Assembly (NCBI RefSeq): GCF_030269545.1 | Contig: NZ_BSTN01000002.1 | Location: forward strand, 248,001-312,000 | Source of the DNA: Actinomadura sp. NBRC 104425 | GTDB taxonomy: Bacteria > Actinomycetota > Actinomycetes > Streptosporangiales > Streptosporangiaceae | Length of the DNA stretch: 64,000 nt | Direction of reading: 5' to 3' | In this document: positions 26,248 through 34,768 of the stretch, piece by piece | Layout: every line of letters begins with the position of its first letter | Position numbering within the stretch: the stretch's first letter is position 1 | Made by a program: the position numbers and the translations under genes | Notes under the pieces: generated by a model | The model's input: the letters and a program-made list of their open reading frames with translations, nothing else | What the model was told of the DNA's origin: nothing | The model's database searches: none

Positions 26248-28202
26248 GCCACCGCCTCCTCGCTGTCGGCACTGTCGGCACTGTCGGCACTGTCGACCTC
26301 CCCGGCCTGCTCGCCCAGGAGCCGCTGCTCGATCTCGGCGCGCTCGTAGGCGTTGACGAGCGCGCGGTAGCCGGCGGAGCGCTCCAGCAGCTCGGCGTGG
26401 GCGCCCCGGGCGGCGACGCGGCCATGCTCGACGTAGACGACCTCGTCGGCCAGCGCGATCGTGGCCTTGCGGTAGGCGACCACCACCACGGTCGCGCCGC
26501 CCCCGCCGGCCGTCTGCGCGTCCCGCAGCCCCGCCAGGATCCGCGCCTCCACCTGGGGGTCGACACTGGACGTCGCGTCGTCCAGCACCAGCAGCCGGGG
26601 GCGCCGCACCAGGGCGCGCGCCAGCGCCAAGCGCTGCCGCTGCCCGCCCGACAGGGTCGCTCCGCGTTCCCCCACCCGGGTGTCGAGGCCGTCGGGGAGG
26701 GCCGCGACGAAGCCGTCGGCCTGGGCGAGGCGCAGCGCCTCCCACACGCGCTCGTCCGGAACGTCCAGGCCCAGGGTCACGTTGCCGCGCACGGTGTCGT
26801 CGAACAGGAACGTCTGCTGCGGTACCAGGGCCGCCGTCTCGGCGACGCCGCCGCGCCTCAGGTCGCGGGCGTCCACGCCGTCCAGCAGCACCGACCCGTC
26901 GGCCGGGTCCACCAGCCGCACCAGCAGGGACGTCAGCGTCGACTTGCCCGACCCCGTGGGGCCGACCACGGCGATCGTCCGGCCGGGGGCGGCGGAGAAC
27001 GACACGTCGTGCAGGACGGGGACCGAGGCGTCCCCGTCCGCGGACTCGTAGGCGAAGCGGACGTCGCGCACCTCCAGCGCCGCCGCCTTGCCCTGCCCCG
27101 GGGGGCGGTCGCCGTACGGCAGGGAACCGGTGGCGTCCAGCACCCCCCGCACGCGCTCCCAGCCGACAACGCTGCGCGGCACCTCGGCCAGCACCCAGCC
27201 CAGCGCGCGGATCGGCCAGGCCAGCAGCGTGAACAGATACGCCACGTGCACCAGGTCGCCCTCCGTCATGGCCCCGGCCTCCAACCGGACGGACCCCACC
27301 AGCAGTACCGCCAGAACCCCCAGGTTGGGCAGCGCCTCCAGCGCCGGGTCGAACAGCCCCCGGATGCGGCCGACCGCCACGTTGGCCTCGCGCAGCGCCC
27401 GCGCACGCTCGGCGAACCGCTCGGTCTCGTCCTGCTCGCGCCCCAGCGTCTTGACCACCAGGCCGCCCTCGAAGCTCTCGTGCGCGACCTCGCTGACCTC
27501 GGCGCGCAGCTGCTGGGCGCGGGTGGCGACGGGGGACAGGCGCCGCTGGTACACCACGTTCAGCAGCGCCACCGCCGGGAAGACCAGGAAGCCGACGAGC
27601 GCCACCGCCACGTCGGTGAGCAGGATCGACACGGCCGCGATCAGCAGCATGAACACCACGCCGACCGCCATCGGCAGCGGCGCGATCGGCGCCCACACCG
27701 CCTCGACGTCGGCGTTGGCGTTGGACAGCAGCTGCCCGGTGGGGTGGCGGTGGTGCCAGGCCAGGGGGAGCCGCAGGTACTGCCGGGTGACCGCCCGCCG
27801 GTAGCGGGCCTGCATGCGGTACTGCATGAGCCCGGCGTAGAACCGGCGGCCCGCCACGCCGAGCGCCTTGAGCAGCGCGACCGCCAGGATCGCCGCCGCG
27901 GCCCCGGCCAGCGCGCCCGCCGTGGTGTCGCCGGAGCGCAGCGCCGGCAGCACCACCTCCTCGACGGCCCAGCCCAGCACCTGCGCGGTGCCCACGGTCA
28001 TCGCCGCGTACAGCCCGCTGGCCAGCACCGCCACGGTGAACACCCGCGGCTCGGCCTTGATCGCGACCCACAGCACGCGCAGCCCCTCGCGCAGGACGCC
28101 GGGGCTGACGCGGGGTCTGGGGGGATGCTCGCCTTCGGGGCGGCGGCTGGCCCGGGGGCGGGCGCCGGGACGGCGGCTGGCGCGTGTCGACCCTGATGGC
28201 AC
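26244..28202 (-). CDS. ABC exporter half-transporter with degenerate nucleotide site
   Basis: This is the first gene of the exporter pair (652 aa). A Pro/Arg-rich N-terminal extension of about 35 residues precedes six transmembrane helices and the ATPase domain. Walker A (VVGPTGSGKSTLTSLL) and signature (LSGGQRQRLALARAL) are normal. Walker B reads LLVLDDATSSVD, with Asp in place of the catalytic Glu, and the H-loop His is Tyr in VVVVAYRKATIAL. This is the classic degenerate partner. The C-terminus ends in an ADS repeat (SADSADSADS). The GTG at 28202 has GAGGAG at good spacing. Confidence 0.92.
   Translation of the reverse strand: MPSGSTRASRRPGARPRASRRPEGEHPPRPRVSPGVLREGLRVLWVAIKAEPRVFTVAVLASGLYAAMTVGTAQVLGWAVEEVVLPALRSGDTTAGALAGAAAAILAVALLKALGVAGRRFYAGLMQYRMQARYRRAVTRQYLRLPLAWHHRHPTGQLLSNANADVEAVWAPIAPLPMAVGVVFMLLIAAVSILLTDVAVALVGFLVFPAVALLNVVYQRRLSPVATRAQQLRAEVSEVAHESFEGGLVVKTLGREQDETERFAERARALREANVAVGRIRGLFDPALEALPNLGVLAVLLVGSVRLEAGAMTEGDLVHVAYLFTLLAWPIRALGWVLAEVPRSVVGWERVRGVLDATGSLPYGDRPPGQGKAAALEVRDVRFAYESADGDASVPVLHDVSFSAAPGRTIAVVGPTGSGKSTLTSLLVRLVDPADGSVLLDGVDARDLRRGGVAETAALVPQQTFLFDDTVRGNVTLGLDVPDERVWEALRLAQADGFVAALPDGLDTRVGERGATLSGGQRQRLALARALVRRPRLLVLDDATSSVDPQVEARILAGLRDAQTAGGGGATVVVVAYRKATIALADEVVYVEHGRVAARGAHAELLERSAGYRALVNAYERAEIEQRLLGEQAGEVDSADSADSADSEEAVA
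26262..26297. repeat. 9-bp coding repeat at the 3' end of the first ABC gene
   Basis: The 9-bp unit TGTCGGCAC (plus strand) is repeated in tandem about four times and encodes the DSA tripeptides just before the stop codon. It ends inside the coding region, in contrast to arrays that follow stops elsewhere in the window. Confidence 0.7.
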
Positions 28203-28941
28203 GGCATCTCCTCGCAGACGGCGGCGCCCGCACGCCCCGTCGGGAGGAACCGCCGGGGCCGGCGGGCTCGCCCAATGCCTACCATCCGTGCCGAACGCTT
28301 ATTCCCCGGCATAGTCGGACAGGCTGCCGAAGCCACGTGAATCCCCCTTCGGCGCGACAGGCCTCGCCGCGCGGCCCGCCGCCCGCCGCGCGCCCCGCAC
28401 CGGAGCGGTCCGGCGGGCGCGGCGGCCGCCCCGCCTCCGGGCCGCGGAGTGTGATCGGAACGGATTCGTTCAAGCTCGCCCCGTTTTTCGGTGTACGCAC
28501 CGGTCAGCGGCGAGAATATCGGCAACGCGGCGGAGTTCTTTGTCAAAAAACACCTGATCGACATGTCCGAAAAACGCCGGTCGGCGGCCCGCCCGGCGGG
28601 CCGGGCGGCGGTGCCCGCGACGGCCGCGCAGCCCGCCGCGACGGGCCGCCCGGGACGTCCCGGGCCCGCGCCGCCGCGGCGCGGCACGCGGCGTATAACG
28701 CGCCACTTCGCCCACAGGAGAATCGGGAGGGTTGTAGCTCCTGGGGTTTACGCGGATCCGGTGATACGGTGGAGCGGTCGGTTGCAGTCGTGGTTCTCGA
28801 TCGTTTGCAAGAACGCCCGCGGACTGATGGCAGCGGGCGTTTTGGCTTTTCCGGGGCAGTACCGGGGGGCGAAGACGTCCCGCAGCGACCGGCGCGGGGC
28901 CCGCGAGGTGTGGGCCCGAGTTTTGCCGCAAGGAGAAAGAC
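28203..28941. other. 739-bp divergent intergenic region between the ABC exporter and the cold-shock gene
   Basis: I see no convincing gene in it. The part nearest the ABC genes (28300-28450) is very GC-rich. A short AT-richer stretch at 28491-28560 holds AAAAAA and AAAAACG runs and breaks the surrounding composition. Then a GC-rich block to 28690 follows. The last 200 bp form the promoter and structured leader of the cold-shock gene. TACGGT at 28765-28770 is a plausible -10 box there, predicting a leader of about 165 nt. Confidence 0.5.
28793..28850 (+). promoter_or_regulatory. candidate attenuator in the cold-shock mRNA leader
   Basis: AACGCCCGC at 28812-28820 pairs perfectly with GCGGGCGTT at 28833-28841 and runs into TTTTGGCTTTT, an intrinsic-terminator form placed about 90 nt upstream of the cold-shock start. 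GTTCT at 28793-28797 can pair with AGAAC at 28810-28814, which shares three bases with the terminator stem. The two hairpins therefore compete, as expected for an attenuator or temperature switch. Confidence 0.5.
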
Positions 28942-29151
28942 ATGCCCCAGCAGGGCACCGTGAAGTGGTTCAACGCCGAGAAGGGCTACGGCTTCATCGC
29001 CGTGGACGGCGGTGGCGCCGACGTGTTCGTGCACTACACGGCCATCCAGTCGTCCGGTTACCGCACCCTCGACGAGAACCAGCGCGTCGAGTTCGAGGTG
29101 ACGCAGGGTCAGCGCGGCCCGCAGGCCGACAACGTCGTCCCCCTCTCGTAA
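28942..29151 (+). CDS. cspA: CspA-family cold-shock protein
   Basis: This single cold-shock domain protein of 69 aa binds single-stranded RNA/DNA and acts as an RNA chaperone. RNP1 is present as KGYGFIAV and RNP2 as VFVHYTAI, preceded by [17 protein letters not shown] lies 7-8 nt before the ATG. The leader carries a possible attenuator and a strong terminator follows the gene, so it is a monocistronic unit. Growth-phase or temperature control is likely but not shown by sequence alone. Confidence 0.96.
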   Translation: MPQQGTVKWFNAEKGYGFIAVDGGGADVFVHYTAIQSSGYRTLDENQRVEFEVTQGQRGPQADNVVPLS

Positions 29152-29168
29152 CCCGTAGTCGTACCGCC

Positions 29169-29205
29169 GGGCCCGTACCCCACGCCAGGGGTGCGGGCCC
29201 TGTGG
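29169..29205 (+). terminator. cold-shock gene terminator
   Basis: GGGCCCGTACCCC at 29169-29181 pairs with GGGGTGCGGGCCC at 29188-29200 (one G-U pair, 6-nt loop), followed by TGTGGTTT. It begins 17 nt after the stop. Confidence 0.8.
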
Positions 29206-29271
29206 TTTCCGGGGCGGGTTCTGAGGGCGCGGCGGGCCGCGACCCGGTACGGGGCTCGCGCGGCGACCCGG

Positions 29272-29277
29272 CAGAAT
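29272..29277 (+). promoter_or_regulatory. leaderless -10 box for hisI
   Basis: CAGAAT, a one-mismatch TAnnnT box, ends 7 nt before the ATG at 29285. This favours 29285 over the in-frame ATG at 29276, which overlaps the box. Confidence 0.45.
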
Positions 29278-29284
29278 GGAGCAC

Positions 29285-29668
29285 ATGTCCGCTCGCCCGT
29301 CCAATCTGGACCCCAAGATCGCCGAACGCCTCAAGCGCACGCCGGACGGCCTCGTGCCCGCCATCGCCCAGCAGTACGACACCGGAGAGGTGCTCATGCT
29401 GGCGTGGATGGACGACGAGGCGCTGCACCGCACCCTCACCACCGGCCGCGCCACCTACTGGTCCCGCAGCCGCCAGGAGTACTGGGTGAAGGGCGAGAGC
29501 TCCGGCCACCAGCAGTGGGTCAAGTCCGTCGCCCTCGACTGCGACGGCGACGCGATCCTGGTGAAGGTCGACCAGGTCGGCGCCGCCTGCCACACCGGCG
29601 ACCGCACCTGCTGGGACGCCGACATACTCGACGCCGTCGTCGGGGAACGGCCCGCCGCGGGCTCGTGA
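29285..29668 (+). CDS. hisI: phosphoribosyl-AMP cyclohydrolase
   Basis: This zinc/magnesium enzyme (127 aa) opens the adenine ring of PR-AMP in the third step of histidine synthesis. It shows [16 protein letters not shown] and [25 protein letters not shown]. The metal ligands lie in [22 protein letters not shown], with the conserved Cys and Asp pairs, and in RTCW. It is separated from the main his operon and heads a different unit, with its stop overlapping the TIGR02234 gene by 4 nt. The PR-ATP pyrophosphatase (hisE) is not in this window. Confidence 0.95.
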   Translation: MSARPSNLDPKIAERLKRTPDGLVPAIAQQYDTGEVLMLAWMDDEALHRTLTTGRATYWSRSRQEYWVKGESSGHQQWVKSVALDCDGDAILVKVDQVGAACHTGDRTCWDADILDAVVGERPAAGS

Positions 29669-30294
29669 GCCCGGCCCGGGAACGCGCCCTGGCCGCCCTG
29701 CTGTGCGCGGCCGGTGCCGCACTGCCCCTGCTGGCCGCCGGACGCGCCTGGGCGCACGTGCGGGCCACCGGCGCCATCACCCCGTTCACCCAGGAGCTCA
29801 CCGGGCGCGACCTGGGCGGAGCGGCGAGCGCCCTGGGCTGGGCCGGGCTGGCGGGGCTGGCGGCCCTGTTCGCCACCCGCGGCAAGGTGCGGGCGGGGGT
29901 CGGCGTACTGCTGGTGCTGTTCGGCGCCGCCATCGGCTACGCCTCCGCGGCGTCCATGCGCGCCTCCCACGTCCGGGCGGCGGCGGGCGAGAAGAGCGCC
30001 CTGCTGCGGCTGGCCGCGCACCCGTCCGTCGACGTCAACCTGTGGTGGGTCGTCTCCCTCGCCGGCGGCCTGCTGCTGCTGGCCGCGGGGCTGGTGACGC
30101 TGCTGCGCGGCGCGCACTGGCCCGGCATGTCGACCCGCTACGAACGCCCCGCCGCGGCTGCCGCACGCCCCCCGTCCAACGCCGACGACCCCTCCAGCCT
30201 GTGGAAGTCCCTCGACCGCGGCGAGGACCCCACCGACCCTCCGGCCGACGCCACGCGGCCCGCAGCGGGAAACACCCCCCGGGAGCGGCCGTGA
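29665..30294 (+). CDS. TIGR02234 trp-region membrane protein
   Basis: This 209-aa conserved membrane protein is normally found in actinobacterial trp regions. It has four hydrophobic segments: [57 protein letters not shown] and [22 protein letters not shown]. The family ending [11 protein letters not shown] is followed by a Pro/Asp-rich tail with [15 protein letters not shown]. Function is unknown. The GTG is coupled to hisI by 4 nt and its stop is coupled to the response regulator gene in the same way. No trpE lies between hisI and this gene. Confidence 0.85.
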   Translation: MSPARERALAALLCAAGAALPLLAAGRAWAHVRATGAITPFTQELTGRDLGGAASALGWAGLAGLAALFATRGKVRAGVGVLLVLFGAAIGYASAASMRASHVRAAAGEKSALLRLAAHPSVDVNLWWVVSLAGGLLLLAAGLVTLLRGAHWPGMSTRYERPAAAAARPPSNADDPSSLWKSLDRGEDPTDPPADATRPAAGNTPRERP

Positions 30295-30968
30295 GCCGCG
30301 GGACGGGCCCAGACGGCGGCGGGCTCATCCTGGTCGCCGAGCACGAACCCGAGGTGGCGGAACTGCAGCGGCGCTATCTCGGCCGCGAGGGCTTCACCGT
30401 CGAGATCGAACCGGACCCGTCGCGTGCGGCCGCCGCCGTGGCGCGCCTTCGCCCCGACGCCGTGGTGCTCGACGTGTCCCGCACCCCGCTGCCCGCCGAG
30501 CTGTACCGCCGGGTGGCGGAGGCGGCCCGCCCCGCGCCCGTCGTGGCCGTGACCGGGCCGGTCGAGGCGGTCGCGCGGCACGCGTTCGGCGAGCACCAGG
30601 TGACGCGGCCGTTCGCCCCCCGCGTCCTGGTCGGCGCGGTGACCGACGCGCTGCGCCGCGGCGCCGGCACCGGCGACCCGGGGCCGCTGCGCGCCGGCCG
30701 GGTCAGCCTCGACCCGCAGGGACGCGCCGTCAGCGTGGACGAGCGCGCCGTCGCCCTCACCGTGACCGAGTTCGACCTGCTGGAGTTCCTGATGAGCAAC
30801 CCCGGCAGGGTCTTCACCCGCGAACAGCTCCTCGACGCCGCCTGGGGCCCGGGCGCCGGGGCCGGAAGCCGCACGGTGGACGTGCACATCGCCCAGCTGC
30901 GCAGCAAGCTGGGCGACGGCAGCCCGATCCGCACCGTCCGCGGCGTCGGCTACGTCCTGGACCCCTGA
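30291..30968 (+). CDS. OmpR/PhoB-type response regulator with an atypical receiver
   Basis: This 225-aa protein has a receiver domain (about 10-125) and a winged-helix DNA-binding domain (about 135-225: LTVTEFDLLEFLMSNPGRVFT, TVDVHIAQLRSKLG, IRTVRGVGYVL). The receiver keeps a phospho-acceptor-like Asp61 (VVLDVS). The usual acidic pair is replaced by Glu17-His18 (VAEHEPEV), and the conserved Lys is Arg (VTRPFAP), so normal Mg-dependent phosphorylation is doubtful. No histidine kinase is adjacent. It is coupled by 4 nt to the TIGR02234 gene, so it is an orphan regulator embedded in the his/trp region. Confidence 0.88.
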   Translation: MSRGTGPDGGGLILVAEHEPEVAELQRRYLGREGFTVEIEPDPSRAAAAVARLRPDAVVLDVSRTPLPAELYRRVAEAARPAPVVAVTGPVEAVARHAFGEHQVTRPFAPRVLVGAVTDALRRGAGTGDPGPLRAGRVSLDPQGRAVSVDERAVALTVTEFDLLEFLMSNPGRVFTREQLLDAAWGPGAGAGSRTVDVHIAQLRSKLGDGSPIRTVRGVGYVLDP

Positions 30969-30991
30969 GCCTTCCGGAGAGGAGCCCCACG

Positions 30992-31465
30992 GTGGACGAC
31001 ACGACCGCCGCACCCGCCCGCGCCGCGCACCCGCACCCGCACCCGCCCGCCCCGGCGGGGCGCCGCGGCCGCGGGCGGGCGCTGGCCGGGCCCGGCATCG
31101 TCCTGGCCGCGGCGGCCGCCGGCGTGGCGCTGGTCAGCGTCGTCGACCCGCACGAGCCCGGCCACTACCCGACCTGCCCGCTGCTGTGGGCGACCGGCCT
31201 GTACTGCCCCGGCTGCGGCGGCCTGCGCATGGTCAACTCGCTGACGCACGGCCGCGTCGGGGAGGCGTTCGGGCTCAACCCCATGGCGTTCCTGCTGCTG
31301 CCCGTCTTCGCCTACCTGTGGGCGCGCTGGACGGCCTGCGCGGCCAAGGGCGTGCCGTTCGCCTCCGCCCTCGTGCGGCCGCGCGTGATCTACCCGTTCC
31401 TCGCGCTGATCATCGTGTACTGGATCGTCCGCAACCTGCCGTTCGGGCACGCCCTGGCGCCCTGA
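30992..31465 (+). CDS. DUF2752 membrane protein
   Basis: This 157-aa protein of the DUF2752 family has a His/Pro-rich N-terminus (AHPHPHPPAP), a first helix near 30-50, and the signature YCPGCGGLRMVNSLTHGR. Two C-terminal helices follow (FLLLPVFAYLWARW and YPFLALIIVYWIV). The CPGCGG motif may bind metal or form a disulfide; no function is established. GGAGAGGAG precedes the GTG at 30992. It commonly lies in trp regions of actinomycetes. Confidence 0.85.
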   Translation: MDDTTAAPARAAHPHPHPPAPAGRRGRGRALAGPGIVLAAAAAGVALVSVVDPHEPGHYPTCPLLWATGLYCPGCGGLRMVNSLTHGRVGEAFGLNPMAFLLLPVFAYLWARWTACAAKGVPFASALVRPRVIYPFLALIIVYWIVRNLPFGHALAP

Positions 31466-31522
31466 CGCGGTTTCGGGCGCCCTGATACCGGCCCGGGTTC
31501 GAGTGCCGTCGGCGGCTGCGGC

Positions 31523-31528
31523 TACGAT
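31523..31528 (+). promoter_or_regulatory. candidate -10 box for the trpC unit
   Basis: TACGAT fits TAnnnT and would start transcription near 31535, about 30 nt before the small ORF that precedes trpC. No -35 is clear. Confidence 0.4.
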
Positions 31529-31564
31529 CGGTGCTGGATCGACCGGAATTTAGGGGGCTTTCCC

Positions 31565-31690
31565 GTGAGCGAGCCCGAGCGCTGCGGCATGAGCGAGGCG
31601 GAGCGGCACGCCGCCGGGACCGACCGGCCCGCGGAGAAGGAAGACCGCGCACCGGGCGCGGCGTACAGGGGAGCGGGGGTCAGGTCGTGA
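31565..31690 (+). CDS. 41-aa small ORF coupled to trpC
   Basis: This short ORF runs from GTG 31565, with AGGGGG 7 nt upstream, to a TGA that overlaps the trpC GTG by 4 nt. The hydrophilic product reads [20 protein letters not shown], then a Lys/Glu/Arg-rich tail; the first 16 residues are a near-duplicate of one 8-residue unit. An internal ATG at 31589 is a second possible start. Other actinomycetes have a small membrane ORF (HGxxPAAW type) here; this one is unrelated in composition. It may be a coupling peptide rather than a stable protein. Confidence 0.5.
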   Translation: MSEPERCGMSEAERHAAGTDRPAEKEDRAPGAAYRGAGVRS

Positions 31691-32493
31691 GCGTGCTGAA
31701 CGAGATCATCGACGGCGTGCGGGCCGATCTGGCCGACCGGCAGCGCGCGGTGCCGCTCGACGAGCTCAAGGCCAAGGCCGAGCGGGCCGAGCCGCCGCGC
31801 GACGCGCTGGCCGCGCTGCGCTCCCCGGGCGTGTCCGTCATCGCCGAGGTCAAGCGCAGCAGCCCGTCCAAGGGCGCGCTGGCCGCGATCGCCGACCCGG
31901 CCGCCCTGGCCCGCGACTACGAGGCGGGCGGCGCCAAGGTGATCAGCGTGCTGACCGAGCGGCGCCGGTTCGGCGGCAGCCAGGACGACCTGGCCGCGGT
32001 GCGCGCCGACGTCGACGTGGCGGTGCTGTGCAAGGACTTCATCGTCACCTCCTACCAGCTGTGGGAGGCCCGCGCCTACGGCGCCGACCTCGCCCTGCTG
32101 ATCGTGGCCGCGCTGGAGCAGGACGCGCTGGTGTCGCTGGTCGAGCGGGCCGAGTCGATCGGGCTGGTGCCGCTGGTCGAGGTGCACACCGAGGAGGAGG
32201 TGGCCCGCGCGATCGACGCGGGCGCCAAGGTCATCGGGGTCAACGCGCGCGACCTGAAGACCCTGCGCGTCGACCGCGGCGTGTTCGCCCGGCTGGCCCC
32301 GCTGATCCCCAAGGACATCGTCAAGATCGCCGAGTCGGGCGTGCGCGGCCCGCACGACCTGCTCGCCTACGCCTCGGCGGGCGCCGACGCGGTGCTGGTG
32401 GGGGAGAGCCTGGTGATCGGCCGCGACCCGCGCGGCGCCGTCGCCGACCTGGTGGCCGCGGGCGCGCATCCGGCGCTGCGGCAGAGCGGCTGA
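31687..32493 (+). CDS. trpC: indole-3-glycerol phosphate synthase
   Basis: This monofunctional (beta-alpha)8-barrel enzyme (268 aa) converts CdRP to indole-3-glycerol phosphate. It shows [15 protein letters not shown] with the catalytic Lys and the phosphate site, [31 protein letters not shown] and [12 protein letters not shown]. There is no fused TrpF, in keeping with PriA supplying that step. The GTG at 31687 is coupled to the preceding small ORF and the family N-terminus begins [11 protein letters not shown]. Confidence 0.97.
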   Translation: MSVLNEIIDGVRADLADRQRAVPLDELKAKAERAEPPRDALAALRSPGVSVIAEVKRSSPSKGALAAIADPAALARDYEAGGAKVISVLTERRRFGGSQDDLAAVRADVDVAVLCKDFIVTSYQLWEARAYGADLALLIVAALEQDALVSLVERAESIGLVPLVEVHTEEEVARAIDAGAKVIGVNARDLKTLRVDRGVFARLAPLIPKDIVKIAESGVRGPHDLLAYASAGADAVLVGESLVIGRDPRGAVADLVAAGAHPALRQSG

Positions 32494-32505
32494 CGCGGAT
32501 CGCGA

Positions 32506-32511
32506 TAGGGT
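32506..32511 (+). promoter_or_regulatory. leaderless -10 box before the small ORF upstream of trpB
   Basis: TAGGGT starts 12 nt after the trpC stop and ends 7 nt before the ATG at 32519. It gives trpB-trpA their own promoter. Confidence 0.5.
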
Positions 32512-32518
32512 GAGCGTC

Positions 32519-32620
32519 ATGCGGAGAGAGCCGTCCTCGGGGGAGGGCCCGTCCAGGGGTCCCGTCGAGCCACTGCGCGAACGATGGCGCGCTCGGCCGA
32601 CGACCCAGCAGCCCGGATGA
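32519..32620 (+). CDS. 33-aa small ORF at the trpM position
   Basis: The ATG at 32519 lies 7 nt after a TAGGGT box and the TGA is 25 nt before trpB. The Arg/Pro/Glu-rich product starts [19 protein letters not shown] and has one Trp (RERWRARP). In Streptomyces coelicolor a small gene between trpC and trpB (trpX/trpM) modulates tryptophan synthesis. This ORF is shorter and I claim only the equivalent position. It could instead be a leader peptide, although with one Trp a classic attenuator is not supported. Confidence 0.45.
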   Translation: MRREPSSGEGPSRGPVEPLRERWRARPTTQQPG

Positions 32621-32645
32621 GCCCTTCTCCCACGACAGGAAGTCC

Positions 32646-33878
32646 ATGACCATCGACACCACTGCCGGCGGTGCCGTCGTGCCCGACGCCACCGGCCACT
32701 TCGGCCCGTTCGGCGGGCGCTTCGCCCCCGAGGCCCTCATGGCCGCCCTCGACGAGCTGACCCGCGAGTACGAGGCGGCCCGGCGCGACCCCGCCTTCAC
32801 CGGCGAGCTGGACCGCCTGCTGGCCGAGTACGCCGGACGGCCCAGCCTGCTCACCGAGGCCCGCCGCTTCGCCGAGCACGCGGGCGGCGCCCGCGTGCTG
32901 CTCAAGCGCGAGGACCTCAACCACACCGGCTCCCACAAGATCAACAACGTGCTGGGGCAGGCGCTGCTCACCCGCCGCATGGGCAAGCGCCGCGTCATCG
33001 CCGAGACCGGCGCCGGGCAGCACGGCGTGGCCACCGCCACCGCCGCCGCCCTGCTCGGCCTGGAGTGCACCGTCTACATGGGCGAGGTCGACACCGAGCG
33101 GCAGGCCCTCAACGTCGCGCGGATGCGGATGCTGGGCGCCGAGGTGGTCCCCGTCCGCACCGGCAGCCGCACCCTCAAGGACGCCTGCAACGAGGCGTTC
33201 CGCGACTGGGTTGCCTCCGTCGACCACACCCACTACTGCATCGGCTCGGTCATGGGCCCGCACCCGTTCCCGATGATGGTGCGCGACTTCCATCGCGTCA
33301 TCGGCGTCGAGGCGCGCGAGCAGTGCCTGCGGATGACCGGACGCCTGCCCGACGCCGTCGTGGCCTGCGTCGGCGGCGGCTCCAACGCCATCGGCGCCTT
33401 CCACGCCTTCATCCCGGACCAGTCCGTGCGGCTGTACGGGTTCGAGGCGGGCGGCGACGGCGTGGCCACCGGCAAGCACGCCGCCACCCTGGTCGGCGGG
33501 TCGCTCGGCGTCATCCACGGCATGCGCACCTACCTGCTGCAGGACGACGAGGGCCAGACCCTGGAGACCCACTCGATCTCCGCCGGGCTGGACTACCCCG
33601 GCGTCGGCCCCGAGCATGCCTGGCTGCGCGACACCGGCCGCGCCGAGTACCGGGAGATCACCGACGCCGAGGCCATGGACGCCTTCGCGCTGCTGTGCCG
33701 CACCGAGGGCATCATCCCCGCCATCGAGTCCGCGCACGCCCTGGCCGGGGCCCTCAAGGTCGGCCGGGAGCTCGGCCCGGACGCCACGATCGTCGTATGC
33801 CTGTCCGGCCGCGGCGACAAGGACATGCACACCGCCGCCCAGTACTTCGGGCTCGTGCCGCAGGGAGAGGGCCGGTGA
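32646..33878 (+). CDS. trpB: tryptophan synthase beta subunit
   Basis: This PLP-dependent enzyme (410 aa) condenses indole and serine to tryptophan in the alpha2-beta2 complex. It shows [29 protein letters not shown], and [19 protein letters not shown] with the PLP lysine. [31 protein letters not shown] for PLP phosphate, and [15 protein letters not shown] are also present. AGGA precedes the ATG. Its stop overlaps the trpA start by 4 nt. Confidence 0.98.
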   Translation: MTIDTTAGGAVVPDATGHFGPFGGRFAPEALMAALDELTREYEAARRDPAFTGELDRLLAEYAGRPSLLTEARRFAEHAGGARVLLKREDLNHTGSHKINNVLGQALLTRRMGKRRVIAETGAGQHGVATATAAALLGLECTVYMGEVDTERQALNVARMRMLGAEVVPVRTGSRTLKDACNEAFRDWVASVDHTHYCIGSVMGPHPFPMMVRDFHRVIGVEAREQCLRMTGRLPDAVVACVGGGSNAIGAFHAFIPDQSVRLYGFEAGGDGVATGKHAATLVGGSLGVIHGMRTYLLQDDEGQTLETHSISAGLDYPGVGPEHAWLRDTGRAEYREITDAEAMDAFALLCRTEGIIPAIESAHALAGALKVGRELGPDATIVVCLSGRGDKDMHTAAQYFGLVPQGEGR

Positions 33879-34687
33879 CCGTCCAGACCGCGTTCGACAA
33901 GGCCAAGGCCGAGAGGCGGGCCGCGCTCGTCGGCTACCTGCCGGCCGGGTTCCCCAGCTTCGACGGCGCCGTGGCCGCCGCCACCGCCATGGTCGAGGCC
34001 GGCTGCGACGTCATCGAGATCGGCCTGCCCTACACCGACCCGCTGATGGACGGCCCCACCATCCAGGACGCCGTGCACCGGGCGCTGGTCGGCGGCACCC
34101 GCGTCGCCGATGTGTTCCGCACCGTGGAGGCCGTCGCCGCCACCGGCGCGGCCACCCTGGTGATGACGTACTGGAACCCCGTCGACCGGTACGGCGTCGA
34201 CGCCTTCGCCCGCGACCTGAAGTCGGCGGGCGGCACCGGGCTCATCACCCCCGACCTCACCCCCGAGGAGGGCGAACCCTGGCTCGCCGCGTCCGACGCC
34301 CACGGACTCGACCGGGTGTTCCTCGTCGCGCTCAGCTCCACCGACGAGCGCATCGAGAAGATCACCGGGGTGTGCCGGGGCTTCGTGTACGCCGCGTCGC
34401 TGATGGGCGTCACCGGCGCCCGCAGCGCCGTCGACACCGGCGCCCCCCGCCTGGTCAAGCGCACCCGCACCATCCTGGAGGCGCGGGGCTCGGCGCTGCC
34501 GGTCGGGCTGGGCCTGGGCGTCAGCAACGGGGCGCAGGCCGCCGAGGTCGCCGGTTTCGCCGACGGCGTCATCGTGGGTTCGGCGTTCATCCGCCGCCTG
34601 CTGGACGCCCCCGACGAGCGCACCGGCGTCGAGGCCGTCCGCGCCCTCGCCGCCGAACTGGCCGAAGGCGTCCGCAACCCGCGCTGA
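33875..34687 (+). CDS. trpA: tryptophan synthase alpha subunit
   Basis: The alpha subunit (270 aa) cleaves indole-3-glycerol phosphate to indole, which is channelled to TrpB. It shows [19 protein letters not shown] with the catalytic Glu and Asp, [39 protein letters not shown], and [16 protein letters not shown] for phosphate binding. The GTG at 33875 is translationally coupled to trpB. Confidence 0.98.
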   Translation: MTVQTAFDKAKAERRAALVGYLPAGFPSFDGAVAAATAMVEAGCDVIEIGLPYTDPLMDGPTIQDAVHRALVGGTRVADVFRTVEAVAATGAATLVMTYWNPVDRYGVDAFARDLKSAGGTGLITPDLTPEEGEPWLAASDAHGLDRVFLVALSSTDERIEKITGVCRGFVYAASLMGVTGARSAVDTGAPRLVKRTRTILEARGSALPVGLGLGVSNGAQAAEVAGFADGVIVGSAFIRRLLDAPDERTGVEAVRALAAELAEGVRNPR

Positions 34688-34768
34688 CACGCCCGGCCCG
34701 CGCCGCCGCCCGGCGCGCGGGCACCGCGGCGGGTCCGCTTTCCGACACCCGCCTTATGCGTCGTCCTC

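Noticed and set aside
28491..29489. Plus-strand open frame of over 300 codons covering the cold-shock gene region
   Set aside because: It runs through the cold-shock gene in another frame and through its terminator; only a short AT-rich piece is notable and is reported separately.
32519..32645. Classic tryptophan attenuator before trpB
   Set aside because: The small ORF has a single Trp codon and I could not see a terminator/antiterminator pair between it and trpB.
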